Of a DNA stretch of 64,000 nt, positions 40,801-53,379 are shown one piece after another (positions within the stretch are counted from its first letter, which is position 1; every line of letters starts with the position of its first letter). The notes beneath the pieces are model-generated. The model made no database searches, was not told where the DNA came from, and saw only the letters and a program-made list of their open reading frames with translations. The stretch covers positions 1-64,000 of the forward strand of contig VCMS01000174.1 of the NCBI GenBank assembly GCA_022539475.1. Reading direction: 5' to 3'. The position numbers and the translations under genes are program-made. This DNA is from Gracilaria domingensis. Its lineage: Eukaryota > Rhodophyta > Florideophyceae > Gracilariales > Gracilariaceae.

Positions 40801-40920
40801 AGCTTGAACTAACTCGATCTCGATGCGTTCGTAGCGAATGAACGATTTGCGCGAGTGAAAGAAGTGGTGAGTAGCTCCAGAGTTGATGTACGCGGAGTCT
40901 ACCTTCTTCTGAGAGAGTAG
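37808..40920 (-). pseudogene. Decayed copia pol (protease, integrase, RT, RNase H)
   Basis: From the right: a protease start with YINSGATHHFFHS, where the expected Asp is Asn; an integrase zinc finger WHGRTGHLHPS and CVPC; and an integrase core in which the first Asp is apparently Gly (QMGLSGKI) but GLDGAGEH and ERLIQ keep the later acids. Copia-type RT follows (PYTWVFKEK, ADISNAYLYGKLD), with a frameshift at a T run near 38810 before VAVILDD. A TAA at about 38550 and a TAG at about 38380 follow. RNase H has YADAEWGG and ALSSAEAEYVA. A TAG at 38093-38095 precedes the last stretch (RNKQIDLKMHHVRD), which ends at TGA 37808. The right side is cut off at about 40920, so gag and 5' LTR are missing. 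Confidence 0.85.
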
Positions 40921-41079
40921 CGCGATATTACTTCGTTTCCATACAGTCTGTTTTCATTCGAACCGTTACAAAACTTGCATCTCGGCTTTTCAAAGCTGAT
41001 AAAAACGGCCACAATCGAGAGACTGCAGTCAGACACCTTGTGTATCACAATGGGAACATCTGCATCGCGCTCATTTTGA

Positions 41080-42135
41080 ACGATACGCAACCAGCTCTTC
41101 AACCATGCAAACGCAATTCTAGCTGCCATAAAACGCGATTCTCCTGCCATAGGTTTACATATCGATTTCTCCACGCAGAAGAAAGGCAAATCTTTGAATG
41201 GTATCTTCACGAAAGACGGTCCCCGTGGAATGCTGGGGGCCAAAAACTGCAAAGCATTTGACATGGTCTTCCCCTTCATAAGAGCGTTTTTTGACATATA
41301 CTGTGGAGAACAGGACGTTGCTCCAATCACAACAATTTTCTCTCTGTACTCGGACTTGCTTTCGACTATATTCAGATACAATCATGACCCGTATTGGACT
41401 GAAAGCTCTCTCTTGTCTCTTGGCTCGGAGATTGAAGCCTTCAAGCGTTCCGCATCAATGAATCTAGCGGATGTTTATTCCTCCAGATTGGGAACTCTGA
41501 CGTTTCATCTTCTCGATCATCTCGTGAACGATATTCGCCGTCTGGGAAGTATCAAGTGCTACGACGCAGGCATATACGAGCATGCACACCTGCTATTTTA
41601 GAGACACTACGAAAAGACGTCCAGAAGAACAGCAACAGCTGTGGAGGAGGCTATTCACTCCTGTGAGCACGAATATGTTAGAAAGCAATGGAATGGCAGT
41701 AATCCTCACCAGCGTGGTCCTGGTTTAACAGCAAATTTCACACAGCTCCCTCGATTTGCACTGAGAGGGCGTTCTTTCACTTTACGAGCTCTTCAACATT
41801 TTGTTTCAAGTATTTACAGTTCAAAAACATGGACTGCCGTTAGGGAGATATTCTCAAGTACGGACACAAGGTCGATTCTTCACCAAATTGGTGAACAGGC
41901 CCTTCCCCCTTTCCTCAGTCTCCTGAAAGAAAAACTGGATGAACACTCTATTACATACTTCCCAAAAAAGACAAGGATAACTCTTGTGAATTCGGCCCTC
42001 GTGAAAGGCAGTTTCGTTCCGACTCTTGAACACTTCGATTCGTGTTCTAAGGCACTTAAGGTGGGACGACTTAAATACCCCATCATCCAACGAGTCATCG
42101 CTTCTCCAGCATTTGGTCCCAGTAGAAAACCATAA
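41080..42135 (+). pseudogene. Transposase-like fragment (possibly CACTA/Plavaka group)
   Basis: One frame is open from 41080 to TAA at 42133 except for a single TAG at 41599. It contains GPRGMLGAKNCKAFDMVFPF, GTLTFHLLDHLVNDIRRLG and YEHAHLLF, then RHYEKTSRR after the stop. The HLLDHLVxDI-RRxG and E-H-A-H/LLF pattern resembles C-terminal regions of Plavaka/CACTA-type transposases. That is a pattern match from memory, not a search. A further frame at 42240-42584 (MALVRYFEILPPATNIDHIL) may be a continuation after a frameshift. No DDE core or terminal repeats were found. Confidence 0.45.
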
Positions 42136-42845
42136 TTTTCTACTGTATTGGTAAGCAGAGAAGATTCAGAGATTTAGGTGCCCAGGTTGTCGCTCTGATT
42201 CGAATATCTCTCCTTGATTCTGCACTTATCGCACCATAGGTGGCATTGGTCCGATATTTCGAGATTTTACCCCCCGCAACAAACATCGACCACATATTGA
42301 AATGCATACCTTTACGGTGGGCTACAAACGATGGAAAGAACCACACTCTTCCGTTCTCTCGTCATTCCAAAACGGAGACTATCGTAGAGTTAACTCCTTG
42401 GTACGGGATGGTTCCAGCTTCTGCACTACAGGGAACTGTGCATGTTGCTCCCCCAAACTACCCTGCTCCTCCTCTTTGTCCTCCACTTCAATGGTTTCAG
42501 AACCGATTCTACATCAAGCGATTCTATCATGATTCAGATGAAAAACCAACTGGTCACGTTGATTTGTACAACCTTAAACATTAAGGGCTCCATCCTTTAC
42601 ATGGTCACCTTGTGGTGCCTTTTCTTGTGATCCTGTGCTACTTCCGAAATCGTTTTCATGTCCATTTCTTTGAACTCCATATCCCCTTCCTTTCATTCAC
42701 CAACGAAACAATCGCTAATAGACCTCAATCTTCGGCTCACATTTTCAATAAGAAATTGTTCTTTCACAGCGAGGTAAAGTCTTCTGTTCGACGGGATTCG
42801 ATATCCAAATGTAGCTTCTCTCATGTCATTACCAAGAACCTTAGT

Positions 42846-45409
42846 CTATTCTTCCATTGTCGTTTCATAATTCTGAAACTCGCTGGAATTGGTCCTCAAG
42901 ACATGTTGCCTAACATCCCCCTGAACATTCTTTAAGCCCAGAGGTAGCAGTTGGGCAAACTTCTTTGTAAACAGTTCCTGTCTCTGGCCACCCCTTGATA
43001 AATTCGTTCTTAGAAGGCCCACAACCGTCAACATCCAAGCGTCCAAACGAGCGAGCACCAGTATTGTGCCATCTAAAAAGGTGCCCGTATCCTTGCCTTC
43101 CACATCATAGCCAATAAGCTCCTTCAGTACTTGTACCCCAACACGGTTTCGGAAGAACAAGTCTTGATCTTCCGTCGGCATATCCTCCACATTTTCCGCA
43201 TTGGAGTACTTTAGACGAACAAATGGGGCTTTTCTCCACCATGAAGTGTTCGGTACATCACTTTCGTCAAAACGCAGTATGTTCTCCTGCGCTTCCTTCA
43301 ACTGAATTGTGAATTCGTCAGCATTCTCTTCTACCAGCTTTGTTCTTCTCCAAATCAGATCGTAGCCCAGGAGCAGAAATAGTTTATCCCTCGAATTTCT
43401 GTTCTGAACGCCCACGGCGTCACTCATGGTGTACCGCATTTTCTGCCTTAAGGCACATATCTGCACAAAGTTCCAGTATACACTTGTCGGTAAGAGATGC
43501 TTTTCTAATACCTTCCCAGCTCAACTACTTCAACTCGCTGTCAACCATTTTCTTCAGCAAAGCATCTGGAATCCCCTCTTCCGACCCCAGAGAAGCAAAT
43601 AGATGCTCGAATGATACCCCGTAGATTTGAAATCTAGATGTCTTTGGGATATCATCTGGATATCTTACGTATATCCATGATATCCCTTTGACATCCAGTA
43701 GATATGACAGATGATGTACGAAATGATACTCTTTTGATGTCCTTGAGACATATATCAACTACTTTGAAGGATATAACAGTAGATATGACGAATGATTTCA
43801 AAAACCAAATTTGCTTCTCTTGGGACTGCTCGGATATCATTCGGACATCCAGAAATCAGAGGAATATCATTTGTATGGATATTGTAAGCACTAGCGTGGA
43901 TCCTATGTACATCAGTCATATATCCAACTTCGAAAATCATATGGATATCCGAGAAATCACTCGGATATCCAAAGCATATCAAAGGAATATCAAGCGGATA
44001 TCAACGTGTTTCTCTGGGGACGGTGTGAACGTGCTAAAACTGCCCAAGAGCTCCACGGGGTTTTTAGGAACCCTGTAAGAACCACCTTCCCCCGGCTCAA
44101 TAAGCCCTTCCCCACTCTCAGTTCCGTCTTTCACCTTCTCGGCACATTTACCTCAATCTCGGGTGAACGACTCACCTTCGAGCCATAGCTCACTTGTTTC
44201 TCTCCTTGCCCAAGTCAGCATCTTGTGATTCACTGCTCGAGCAACCACTCGAAACTCGTCTCACACCTCAAGTTTTTGCTTCTTTCGACCTGTCTGCTCA
44301 GGTTCACCAGCACGTGTACTCCTATCTCCCTCCTGTCTCACTGCCCCCCTAGGCCCTTCAATGGCTACATCCTTCTCCTCAAGCCCCTTTTTCAAAGCCG
44401 TACTCTGCTCTTGGGCGACCTTCACTAGAATACCCCGAACCATGAAGTCCTCTTGTATCGTCTTAACCTTTTCTTTCAAGCAATTCAGTTCATTTAAAAG
44501 ATCACGTCTGTTCATAGAGGTTGAATTGACACCAGTGTGGATATTTTCCGGTATTTTTCTAGCCTCTTCGGCGACAGGCCCCGGTAATGCCGCAGGACTC
44601 GGTGTTATTTCGTTATCGGAACTATTCTCATGTGCCACATCCTTAGACACGAGAGGCTGCAGGCTTTCTATGTCCACCCTTGGCACGGCTCCTAGCTCCA
44701 ACTCTCGTGTCTGTCCTCCTACATGTCATCGTATATCAGATGAATTGGGCCTCGTACGAGCTGCAACGGCCCCCGTTCTGGAAAGAAGGGAAGGCCCAGA
44801 AGTAACTCGCCTATCACTCGTCTCTCGGTTTCTTATTGTCTTTCTTCCTTGTCCAGACCCATTGCGAGGCATAATATGATTCATAGCGGCCCCAATTCTA
44901 GACGACAGGGAGGAACGTGACGATCTTAATATATTAGGGTTCTCACGACCTCTCGTCATTGTCCCTTGTTGTCCAGATCCACTGGGCGGCGTAACCCGCG
45001 CCCCAGTAGCTCCGGTTTTCGATATCGGCGGGGAACGTGAAGCTTTTGGTGTCATATGAGCCTCTTCAGTTCCAGTTGTCATGCTCTCTTGTTCTGACTC
45101 GATGGGCCGAGCCACCTCTTCTTCTTGGGGAGCAGACACAGATGCACGATTTGCATTATGAGCAGTTGACGGCACGAAATCGTTCGCTGATCCATGAATT
45201 GTTGACGCAATCCCGGACGACACTCCGCTGCAAGATGGGCAAGAGAGTACTGTAGAAGGACGCCCACTCTGTCTCTCCTTCGTCGTAGACGATTTCCGTT
45301 TAGGAATTGCGGTGCTTGTAACCTGATTCGTATCATTCGATGCTCTTCTCTTCTTCAGTCCACTCTTATTCCGCTGCGTACTATTTCGCTTTCTCGGCGT
45401 TATACCCAT
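42846..45409 (-). pseudogene. Broken gene for a repeat-rich coiled-coil protein
   Basis: From the ATG at 45409, MGITPRKRNSTQRNKSGLKK begins a basic, nuclear-localisation-like N-terminus. About three degenerate 40-residue repeats follow, each with a GSGQ...R-SS-S-LSRTGA pattern. A TGA at 44726 interrupts the frame, which continues to 44261 with a likely coiled coil (LLNELNCLKEKVKTIQEDFM). After a GATATC-rich block, another frame gives LLKKMVDSELK, a TAG and LSWEGIRKASLTDKCILEL. After a shift, 42846-43466 gives 206 residues containing NSRDKLFLLLGYDLIWRR, SWWRKAPFVRLKYSNA and LVLARLDAWMLTVVGLL. Whether all parts belong to one gene is inferred from order and strand. Family not recognised. Confidence 0.5.
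43648..44002. repeat. GATATC-rich degenerate repeat block
   Basis: Seven exact GATATC hexamers in 355 bp plus many near copies (GGATATT, GACATCC, GAATATC, AGATATG), often as GGATATCC. Spacing is irregular. The block interrupts the pseudogene above. Confidence 0.8.
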
Positions 45410-45631
45410 ATTCTGGATATAAACGGTAAGGAAACGAAATAGTTAGGGGAGGGCTGCATGGTTCGGATATTCAGAGAGACTCCGCAGTTCTTGCTTTTTT
45501 GGAATTTGAGGTGCGCAATGGTCGCAAATATCGCCGTTACAAATAGATGAAGAGCTCCAGTGTACAACGCGTATTGCAGGTGGCTGCAACATTCACAAGC
45601 ATATTTACTTTCTATTCGGTACTGTACCCAT

Positions 45632-46237
45632 CTATTGCTCCAATGTCAGAGCCCAGTCCCAAGCGTACTGCTCTTCGTAGTTGAAATACAACTCTTCGCC
45701 CCTCTCAATATCTTTTACTACTCTACAACGAAGTAGAGCATAGTTAGAAAGGTCTGACGTAAACTGTATCACGGACTTTGCTTCCACCATTTGCACATTG
45801 GCACTTCAAGTCCTGTTCGACCGAGGCTGCGATAAATCGGGATCCCCGGCATGATCTCCGGCGTCGTTAATGTAGCCGTCGATACAAAAAGGCACCGGAA
45901 CAATGTAGACCCCGCTCTCCTTTCTATTCTGAACCTGTCTTGGTCTGTTCCTCAGGTGCAAAAACTTTGAACCAGTCACAGTGACCATCATAGAAAACAA
46001 CTTGTACCGCGCAGGTGTTGCTCCGAGACAGCCACTTCCATACGTTAAGTGTCTTTGCTTCCGGTTCGTGAGATTCGTGTGTACCAAAGTTCCATAAAAA
46101 TGACAGATAGTTTCCCCAGCCAATATCCTATGTTTCGTGAACACCCCCATACCAGCACGGGGATGTCGAATCTTAGAAGATGCTACATGTAAGCGATATC
46201 GATTGGCTTCAACAGTCAACAGCATATCTATATCCAT
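45632..46237 (-). pseudogene. SET-domain protein with in-frame TGA
   Basis: From ATG 46237 (MDIDMLLTVEANRYRLHVAS), the SET N-terminal motif is HPRAGMGVFTKHRILAGETI with CHFYG. The middle has DGYINDAGDHAGD in place of the usual NHSCxPN. A TGA at 45806-45808 follows PRSNRT. The same frame continues with NYALLRCRVVKDI and RGEELYFNYEEQY, the C-terminal SET motif, and stops at TAG 45632. SET proteins methylate lysine. Loss of NHSC and the stop argue against activity. It could instead be a read-through or spliced gene. It follows the repeat-rich pseudogene on the same strand. Confidence 0.72.
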
Positions 46238-46584
46238 TAGATTCAGAGCTCCTCGGTACTTCTAAAGTGATGGGATGATTGAGGTAAGATGAGTTGCACT
46301 GGAATTGCAACACAGGAGAGAATGGAAACGCAAACTGGCACGAGCGCAGTTTTGAGAGAGGGTCGCGGAAAAGAGTGGATGGGGCGGTGCGGCGAAGTAG
46401 AACCTCTGCAAAAACTAGGAGACCCAACAATTAAACTGCGCGAGATGGAATTTAATATTCCAAAATTTCTTAATTCTTTGAGTGCCAGCCTCTGCCACCC
46501 CCTTGCGCGCCTCAAATAGCCCAAACACGAGCTTAGTTTCCAAAGGTAACAGACTATCTTCTACTCTGCAGAACGCAGACGACG
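46238..46584. other. Spacer between the SET pseudogene and the D-element LTR
   Basis: No gene supported. The D-element 3' LTR loses its match to the 5' LTR at about 46585, so this stretch replaces the rest of that LTR. Confidence 0.4.
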
Positions 46585-46781
46585 GTGAATCCACGTGCGG
46601 ACGCAGGTGCAATGCAATGATGAGCACCGCCGTGTTGAGGAGGTGGGCACCGTCCATTGCTGTACTGTCATGATACGCATATGCGCAGAGCGCCCAAATG
46701 CGTCCACACAGGTACAGTACAGATGTACCACTTGCAAGAGGCCGACACGTCTCCCGAACCAGAGCTCACCCAACTCTAACA
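46585..46781 (-). repeat. Truncated 3' LTR of element D
   Basis: Matches the outer part of 51308-51666 and ends with CTAACA (TGTTAG on the minus strand). The match is lost on the left at about 46585. Confidence 0.8.
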
Positions 46782-46803
46782 CAAAATTTTTTTCGGGATA
46801 GTA

Positions 46804-49800
46804 CTAACCTTTAGGCTTGTCAGAGCGATTGAATGGAGCCGAAGCGAAATCAATAGAAATCTTTCCAGAGTAAAGCAAAATCTGCAACGCTTCCATCACT
46901 AAGCTGTCGGTCTTGGTGAGAGAATCTTCATAGTTGCAATTTCCACGGACCCAAATCATGCGCTCAATCTTCTTGGTCTCGAAATCATAACGAATAACGC
47001 TCACGTGACCCCGAATGGAGCGATTAGTGGCCTCTGTACAGGTAGATAATGTCTGTACAGATCCTTCGAGTCAACTAGGATCCAAAACTCGACGTCAATG
47101 CCTAAAAGAACACAGAATGCGCGAGCTAAGACCTTTCTCTTCTCAATAGCGCCTTCGCTTGCCAGAGTTTCGGCAGACCTAATAGATTTCACTGGGTTGC
47201 TCGATTTATGTGAACTGCAGGTGATTGTATGAAACTCTGAACTAAGGGTAAGATTATAAAAAAGAAGCCCGGCTACGCACCCCAATTGGCCCTGCTCAAC
47301 AGATCTTCTCGCATCACAAAATACAACAAACTGTTTCTCACCCGTACGCCTAACGAACTTGAGCACTGACCCCCGTCTCTTGAGCTCCTTAAGAACATTG
47401 CCTTGCGTCACTACGTTTTTAACGAGCGGGTTAAGACCTTTTGCTGCAGATAGCTTGCAGCAAGTGCGCGAAACGAGGATGTAACGATTCTAAGCCAGCC
47501 AATCGAACTGTTAGTGGAGCGAAACGCTGAGGTCTCAAGTGCATTCCGGGGTTGCTCTAGTTGCTTTCTTCGGACTCTGCTGAGCACGTACGATTCAAAC
47601 GCTGTTAGCCTTTCTTCAACATCGATTGTGATTGTTGTTGCATCTTCATGTTGCCGCAATCGGAGTCCGTAGAAGTTAAAATCTCATGGACCTTACACAA
47701 TTGTCCCAAGATGATACTGGCTCTCGATCTGCTCGATTAGGACTGATAACTTTATTCCGTTCTCCTGCAAACAGAACATCGTCGACTACTTTGACACCCA
47801 AGATCAACATTCGTCCGTTCTGCGTCAGATAGAAAAGTTGCGAAACGTAGACGAGGGATAGAAAGCCAAAACTGCGAAGCACATCGTCACTGAGTTGCTG
47901 CCATTTGGCTCCCGCGTTTGCCAGCCCATAAGCAGCAGACAAAAGCAAACAGTAGTGTCGATACCTGCCTGAACATTCACTGGGGAACAACTTTGACGTC
48001 ACTTTGGATCTCAGTTTGCAGATAAGCGCTCTTGAAGTCAATCCTTGCAAGATTCTACTTAGATATTACTGACAGGGACTGTAGAATAAGAATTCCAACT
48101 GGTGGGCATGTCGCAGAATCAGTCTTCAACAGGTACGTTTCTCTATCTTTGTTTCAATGAACAGCAATTCGCGCTTTGAGAGTGAGGGCTCCATCGTTAT
48201 ATTTCTTGACCTTGTACAGTACGTGGCTAGTGACTACATTAGCGCGACTGGGGACCTTGGACACGGGAATGACCCGCACAGTTCTCATGGAAGATTTCTT
48301 TTTCTTCTCGTACGCGTTCTGAGTTGCTTACGGAGGCTATCCTTGGGCTTGGTGGAGCATAAACTACTCATGGCCAAACGCCTCGCAGTAGGTGGCAATT
48401 ATCTCGCGCTCATTACTAGGCAACTCCTGAGCAGGTGGAAGTAGAACTTCGGCAGCTTCTAAAGTCTCTTCGGCTTCAGCATCCGTGTCCAAGTCGGAAC
48501 TTGTTCCATGTTCCAATTTGAGTCCTTTCCCTCGTTGAAAACTTGCACTTCTCTTCCTGTAACTTCAAGACTTCGTTATCTCCTCTTCGCAGTCAACAGA
48601 AAATTTGTCCGTGCGTTGGTTGTGTCTGGTCACATTTTCGCGGTATAAGTTCTTACCTTGGGGCCAGTAGACATCTATTTCATCCCCAACACTCGGATAC
48701 TGTGGCCCTATGCTGCATGGCTCCTCACCAAAGTTTTCCTGTCGGTCTCGTGAAGAAGGAGGATGTCTGGTATCTTCATTTTCTGGTGGTGAGGCACAGG
48801 TCTTTTCCAAGGCATCGTCGAGGGTTCTGTCCATGTCATCAATGGCTTCTTGCCCAGCAGTAGATAGTTCATCGATTCGAATCGCAGGTCTAACATCTTC
48901 GATGACAGCCGACACTCTCCCTCCAGGTTTGTCAAGAAGGACGACTGTCCTTCCTTCAATATGAAAGTCTAGGACAGGCTTTGGTTGAGGCCAATGGCCT
49001 CGTTTCTCGTGCTGTAGGTTGACGTACACCTTTACCAAATCTCCAACCGAGATCTGAAATTCTTGTAAGGAACTGGAGCGCAGAATGAGAGTTAACTTAC
49101 GCTTGGCCTTGACGGTGTTGTGTGCTTCTACGATCTCCTGTTGCACAAGAGTGGGGGAGTTTCCAGCTTCTAAGGGGCGGAAGTAGCCTTTCGCAAGTTC
49201 GGGAGCTGACATTACGTCGTTCCCATAGAGCTCACTCGAGATGCGGGAAGCCTGACTGATGAGCAATGTGGGATTATCTCTGTAGTTTCTTTCGGAATCT
49301 ACCTTGAGACGGAAGAAAACATCGCAAATTATCCTATGTTTGGATTCGAGGACGTTCTTGTTGTGCCTGCGGGGTGGCAAGGGGCGTTCCCCCATTCCGT
49401 TGCCCTGCAGAAAGTTCAGGAAATTTGAATTGTTGAACGTTGGATCAAACGGGACTGTCTCTGGCACCCAGAAAGGCGTTATCAAATGTGCGTCGAAGAC
49501 ACAAATTGCCAGATTTATCGAGGTGTTCTCAACTACTGATCCAACAGAGTACCTAGTAGTGGCGTCCATGATGTGCAGAACACAGTATTCGTCGATATAC
49601 ATGTGATCGACGCAAACGAAATCGTTGAAACTTCTGCTCATACTGCTTAGGGACACCTTGCAAGCTGACTTAGGTCTCGCCATAGTACTGCGGACAGTAC
49701 ATTCTTCTAACTTTTCTCGAGATAGCGACCTCCTTGCTCGTTCCATAGGCTGTTTCTTTCCAGATGTAGCTTGATATCGGGGTAGCTGGACTGCCTGCAT

Positions 49801-51303
49801 ACGTGTCGATGGACCTTATCCACTACCTTCTTCAGTTCAGACCATGGTCTGTCAGATAGACCTTCGTCGAGACGGGCAGTAGCCCAAAACATTAAGGATT
49901 TGCTTTTGGTCGATAGCGGCGGGTTATGTGGTGTGAATTCAGAATACGGGATGTATATACGCATGTCGACATCGATTTACGAAAACGGTAGTTGAAACTC
50001 TAGACGAATCCTAGGATGGTATGCAGGATTTCACAGCGGCTTGTGACATTGCGGCCAACCACCCACTGTGAAGACCCTTCAATTAACATATGACGAGTGT
50101 TGACCCAGTTGCCTTCATCGCAGAGTCCGGACAGTACAAATGAACCTAAGATTGGTCTTGGTTCACGGCGATGCGAACCAGATCCATATTGCCAGTGCGT
50201 TTTGTCCGCCACTGATTCTGGAAGTGTATCGAGTGAGCCATTTTATTCTGGGCACACGAGTTCTTTCCCCAGGTTAAGTTCCTCGATACCAATGCCACTG
50301 TACGGAGCAGAATTGTCTAGCAGAGGTCCATCTACGCCACGAACGTCATCATTAGGATCATCTACTTCTCGAAGTGTAGCCATGTTGTAGGTAAGCACGT
50401 TTTTCTGCTCCTTGTCTCCGTTAGACGGTAGATCTAGTGCCTTAAACGCGGACCTCAACGATTCATCGCGGCGATGGTGAGTGGCCCAATGGCTGTATTT
50501 TCCACATCAGTTGCACTTGGTCTTGATCTTCCGTTCAGCTATCTGCTCAGGCGTCATACGTGACCTTTAGTTCTGCTTTCGAACACTAGAACGCGATGAT
50601 GACGCAAAAGACGCACTTTATGACACTGTAGTCGTAGCAGAAGACCCAGCAGGAGTACGAACCTTATCGAATTGCCGGAGTACGGAGGCAATCGATTCGT
50701 ATGATGCGGCATTCGGAAAGCCGTTTATTCTGGAGCTCGACGTTAAGAAAGCATCCTTTGGAGCACAACTTGTCAGCACAGATACGCGTTCATTGTTCTC
50801 TACGTCGAAGTCAGCCAGCAGAGTGAAGGCTATCAGTGCTTCAGACAGCTTTGCTTCTGTACTATGCGCGTTGTCACGCGAAACATGCGCTTGGAAGCGT
50901 GATTTAAAGTTCTTGAAACTCTCATTGGCGTTTCTCTTCATGTTCAGAGGCGCCGAAAAGTCTTGATGGACATGAAAGACTACAGCCAGAGGATCTCGTT
51001 TATACAGTGCGTCGACTACAGCTTATGCTCCAGCCTCAGATCAAAACACATCTGCCGGAAGCGACTTGCAAATGTCTCGAGCACGGCCAAACAGCTAGGA
51101 CAACAGCATGATTCCCTGCACGTCTAGTCAAGTTTTGTTGTCGTTCGAGTCAGCCCAGGTCTAATGAAAGGCTTGCTGGAGCGAGACGGCGTTCGATATC
51201 GTTCCTCTCTTCCTTTTTCATCCGTCCATGGGAGTTTTCGAATGTCCCACGAAAGGCGAGGGCCTGGCGTCGGCAGATTGCTTCATGAACTTTCTGGACC
51301 CAT
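46804..51303 (-). pseudogene. Gag-pol of copia element D, multiply broken
   Basis: The gag ATG at 51303 starts MGPES, as in element C. Recognisable pieces in order are KRNANESFKNFKSRFQAHVS (gag); a zinc knuckle with an internal TGA; LLDNSAPYSGIGIEEL (protease-like); THWQYGSGSHRREPRP; and an integrase/linker frame 48565-49800 with ECTVR, VCVDHMYIDEYC, FDPTFNNSNF and NKNVLESKHR. RT pieces follow near 47676-48050, then RNase H at 47001-47411 (VVFCDARRSVEQGQLG) and an end with KKIERMIWVRGNCNYEDSLT. It is broken into at least eight frames. It is useful mainly as a comparison for element C. Confidence 0.85.
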
Positions 51304-51307
51304 AAAA

Positions 51308-51666
51308 ATGGGAGATGAGGATAATTCAGGGGACAAAACAATGTAAAAAGATGATTTACTACGCGACAGTAGTGCTTGAGCAGACGTCTGGGTGCTTGCC
51401 CCCGTCTTGGTCACCGTCAGAGGCGAAATAGGGAGGTATTTATGCACATTTGTAGATATTCGTCTTCGCGCTGAATCCAAGTGCGGACGCAGATGCAATG
51501 CAATGGTGAGAATTGCATTTCTAAGGAGGTGGGCACCGTTCATCGCTGTACTGTCATGATACACATATGCGCAGAGCGCTCAAACGCGTCCACACAGGTA
51601 CAGTACAGATGTACCATTTGCAAGAGGCAAACATCTCTCGCGAGCTAGGGCTACCCAACTCTATCA
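51308..51666 (-). repeat. 5' LTR of element D
   Basis: Begins TGATAG on the minus strand at 51666, contains GCATAAATACC (shared with the C LTR, likely TATA region) and ends just before the gag ATG at 51303. The inner boundary is estimated by analogy with element C. Confidence 0.75.
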
Positions 51667-52017
51667 ACTATGCTTACGAGACTTTCTCAATGTCTATAAA
51701 GACCGAGTGAAACTGTGGCAGCAGCTGTGCTTTGCTGTTTACTACTGGGGTCCTCGCGTCATCTTTGCTGACTGGGAGGACCCGGGCAGCGCCCCGGCGC
51801 GAGCTACCGAGCTTGCGCAGCTCCGCCATTCCGCTCAAGGAGAATAGAGAAGGCCTGGCCCAGACGCCAGTTCGGGGAGGAGAGGGAGCAACAACAGCCG
51901 GGCTCACAGTTCTACTCTTCTCGGTCCCCGATCTTTTGCCTTAGTCGCGCCGCGAGCCCTGGACTGCACCCGCGATCCTGTATCTCTACGCTTGCGATCT
52001 CGACGTTTCTACCAGTT

Positions 52018-53180
52018 ATGAGCCCATCTCCGGGATCCTCAAAACCCTTCGCTACCACAGACCAGGCGATATTCAATCCTGAAGGCGGTCTGCAGGAGTA
52101 CCGAACAGATGTATCTTTCTGGGGTGAAACTATTCAAGCGGCTGCCGAGAGAGGAACCGACAAACTCTACAAAACTGTGTTCGTTACTTTGGCTAGGCAC
52201 TTCTATGATCGTAGATTACCCCGAGAACAAAAGTTCATGGTGGAGGAAGCGCACGATAAGGGCCTCATTGATATTAAACAAGAACATCAAATTGAAGCCA
52301 TTCGTCAGATTGTGATTCTCATTGCTGTAAATCCACCAATTGCTGTTGTCACTCGCTTGCTATCCTTCTTCACCGATGTGATCAATGCACTCTTCATCGT
52401 AATGAAGAACTGAACGCCTTAGTTTTCCACTTTCGTGGACTTGCAGCCGATCACTTGATGCATGTTGGATTGTCAACTTCTTCCAAAGTCAGCGAAGTGT
52501 TGGCCATCACTTTACTCAACAATTCCAACTTGAATGAAGAGACTCTGACCAATGCTAAGCTCTCAAGTGTGCGCTTGCTGAAGCAAGACAAAGAGAGGAA
52601 CCTGATCCTGAAGTGTCGATCACTAAAAGTTCTCACACTTCCACCTTGGAATTCTTTGACAAGTTCAAGGCACTGTTTAACGCAGATGATGCTCTTTCGC
52701 AGACTTCCGATAACGCTACCATCGTTCGTCGCAAGGCTACCGATCTGGTTTTCGGAGCTCATGATATGCTCGAGCAGTACATCGATGTGATCAACTATCT
52801 AAGAAAGAAAAATGTTGAAGAAGACCAGTCTCGCAACATATTCTCCACTGGCCCGAGGTGAAAACTGAACCTTGACGACGCCGTAAAAGTTGTTCGCAAT
52901 CGAACATTCACTCCAAAGAATACCGAAGTCATATTCGAAATCGGATATCGATAATATAGTCAAATACCAAGTGCAACCGTCTGTGGCTGCCTCTCAGAAG
53001 CTTCAAGGTTCTCAGGGTGACGCTTCTACTCCCAACGACACCGCTAGTTGCTCCGGGAGAGGCCAAAACTCATCCAGATGTCGCAAATAGAACAAACGTG
53101 GTGCAGACTGAAATACATGTTACTGCTACGACAGCCGTTCAAAGACGCACCTTTGCGGCAGCTCTGACTACCAGAGACCC
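52018..53180 (+). pseudogene. Gag of copia element B
   Basis: The ATG at 52018 (MSPSPGSSKPFATTDQAIFN) opens 131 codons with VTLARHFYDRRLPREQKFMV. After a frameshift the next pieces include GLAADHLMHVGLSTSSKVSE and STLEFFDKFKALFNADDALS. A Cys-poor region resembling a zinc knuckle (CYCYDSRSKTHLCG) lies near 53115-53160. Several stops interrupt the frame. Confidence 0.6.
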
Positions 53181-53379
53181 TCTCACGAAACAAAGCGTTT
53201 TCGGGAGGAAAAAGAAGTTGCTAATAAGGATCGATCAACCAATAACGACGAAAAGGATTTTCGGAAGGGCTCCAGCCCCTCCCATCGCAGTCATCTCTAA
53301 CTGCAGGGGAAGGAGCCCTTTCAGAACTATCCCCATCGCTTGTGGACCCGAATCCAACCGTTGACCCTGGATGCCTAAG

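Larger units (their letters stand above)
46585..51666 (-). mobile_element. Copia-type element D, decayed
   Basis: The right LTR, about 51308-51666, is the 5' LTR; its outer 200 bp match 46585-46781. Both begin TGwTAGAGTTGGG on the minus strand and share CGCATATG and GTACAGTACAGATGTACC (plus strand). The left LTR is truncated. The coding region matches element C in order and sequence, so they are one family in opposite orientation. Numerous stops and frameshifts make it older than C. Confidence 0.85.
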
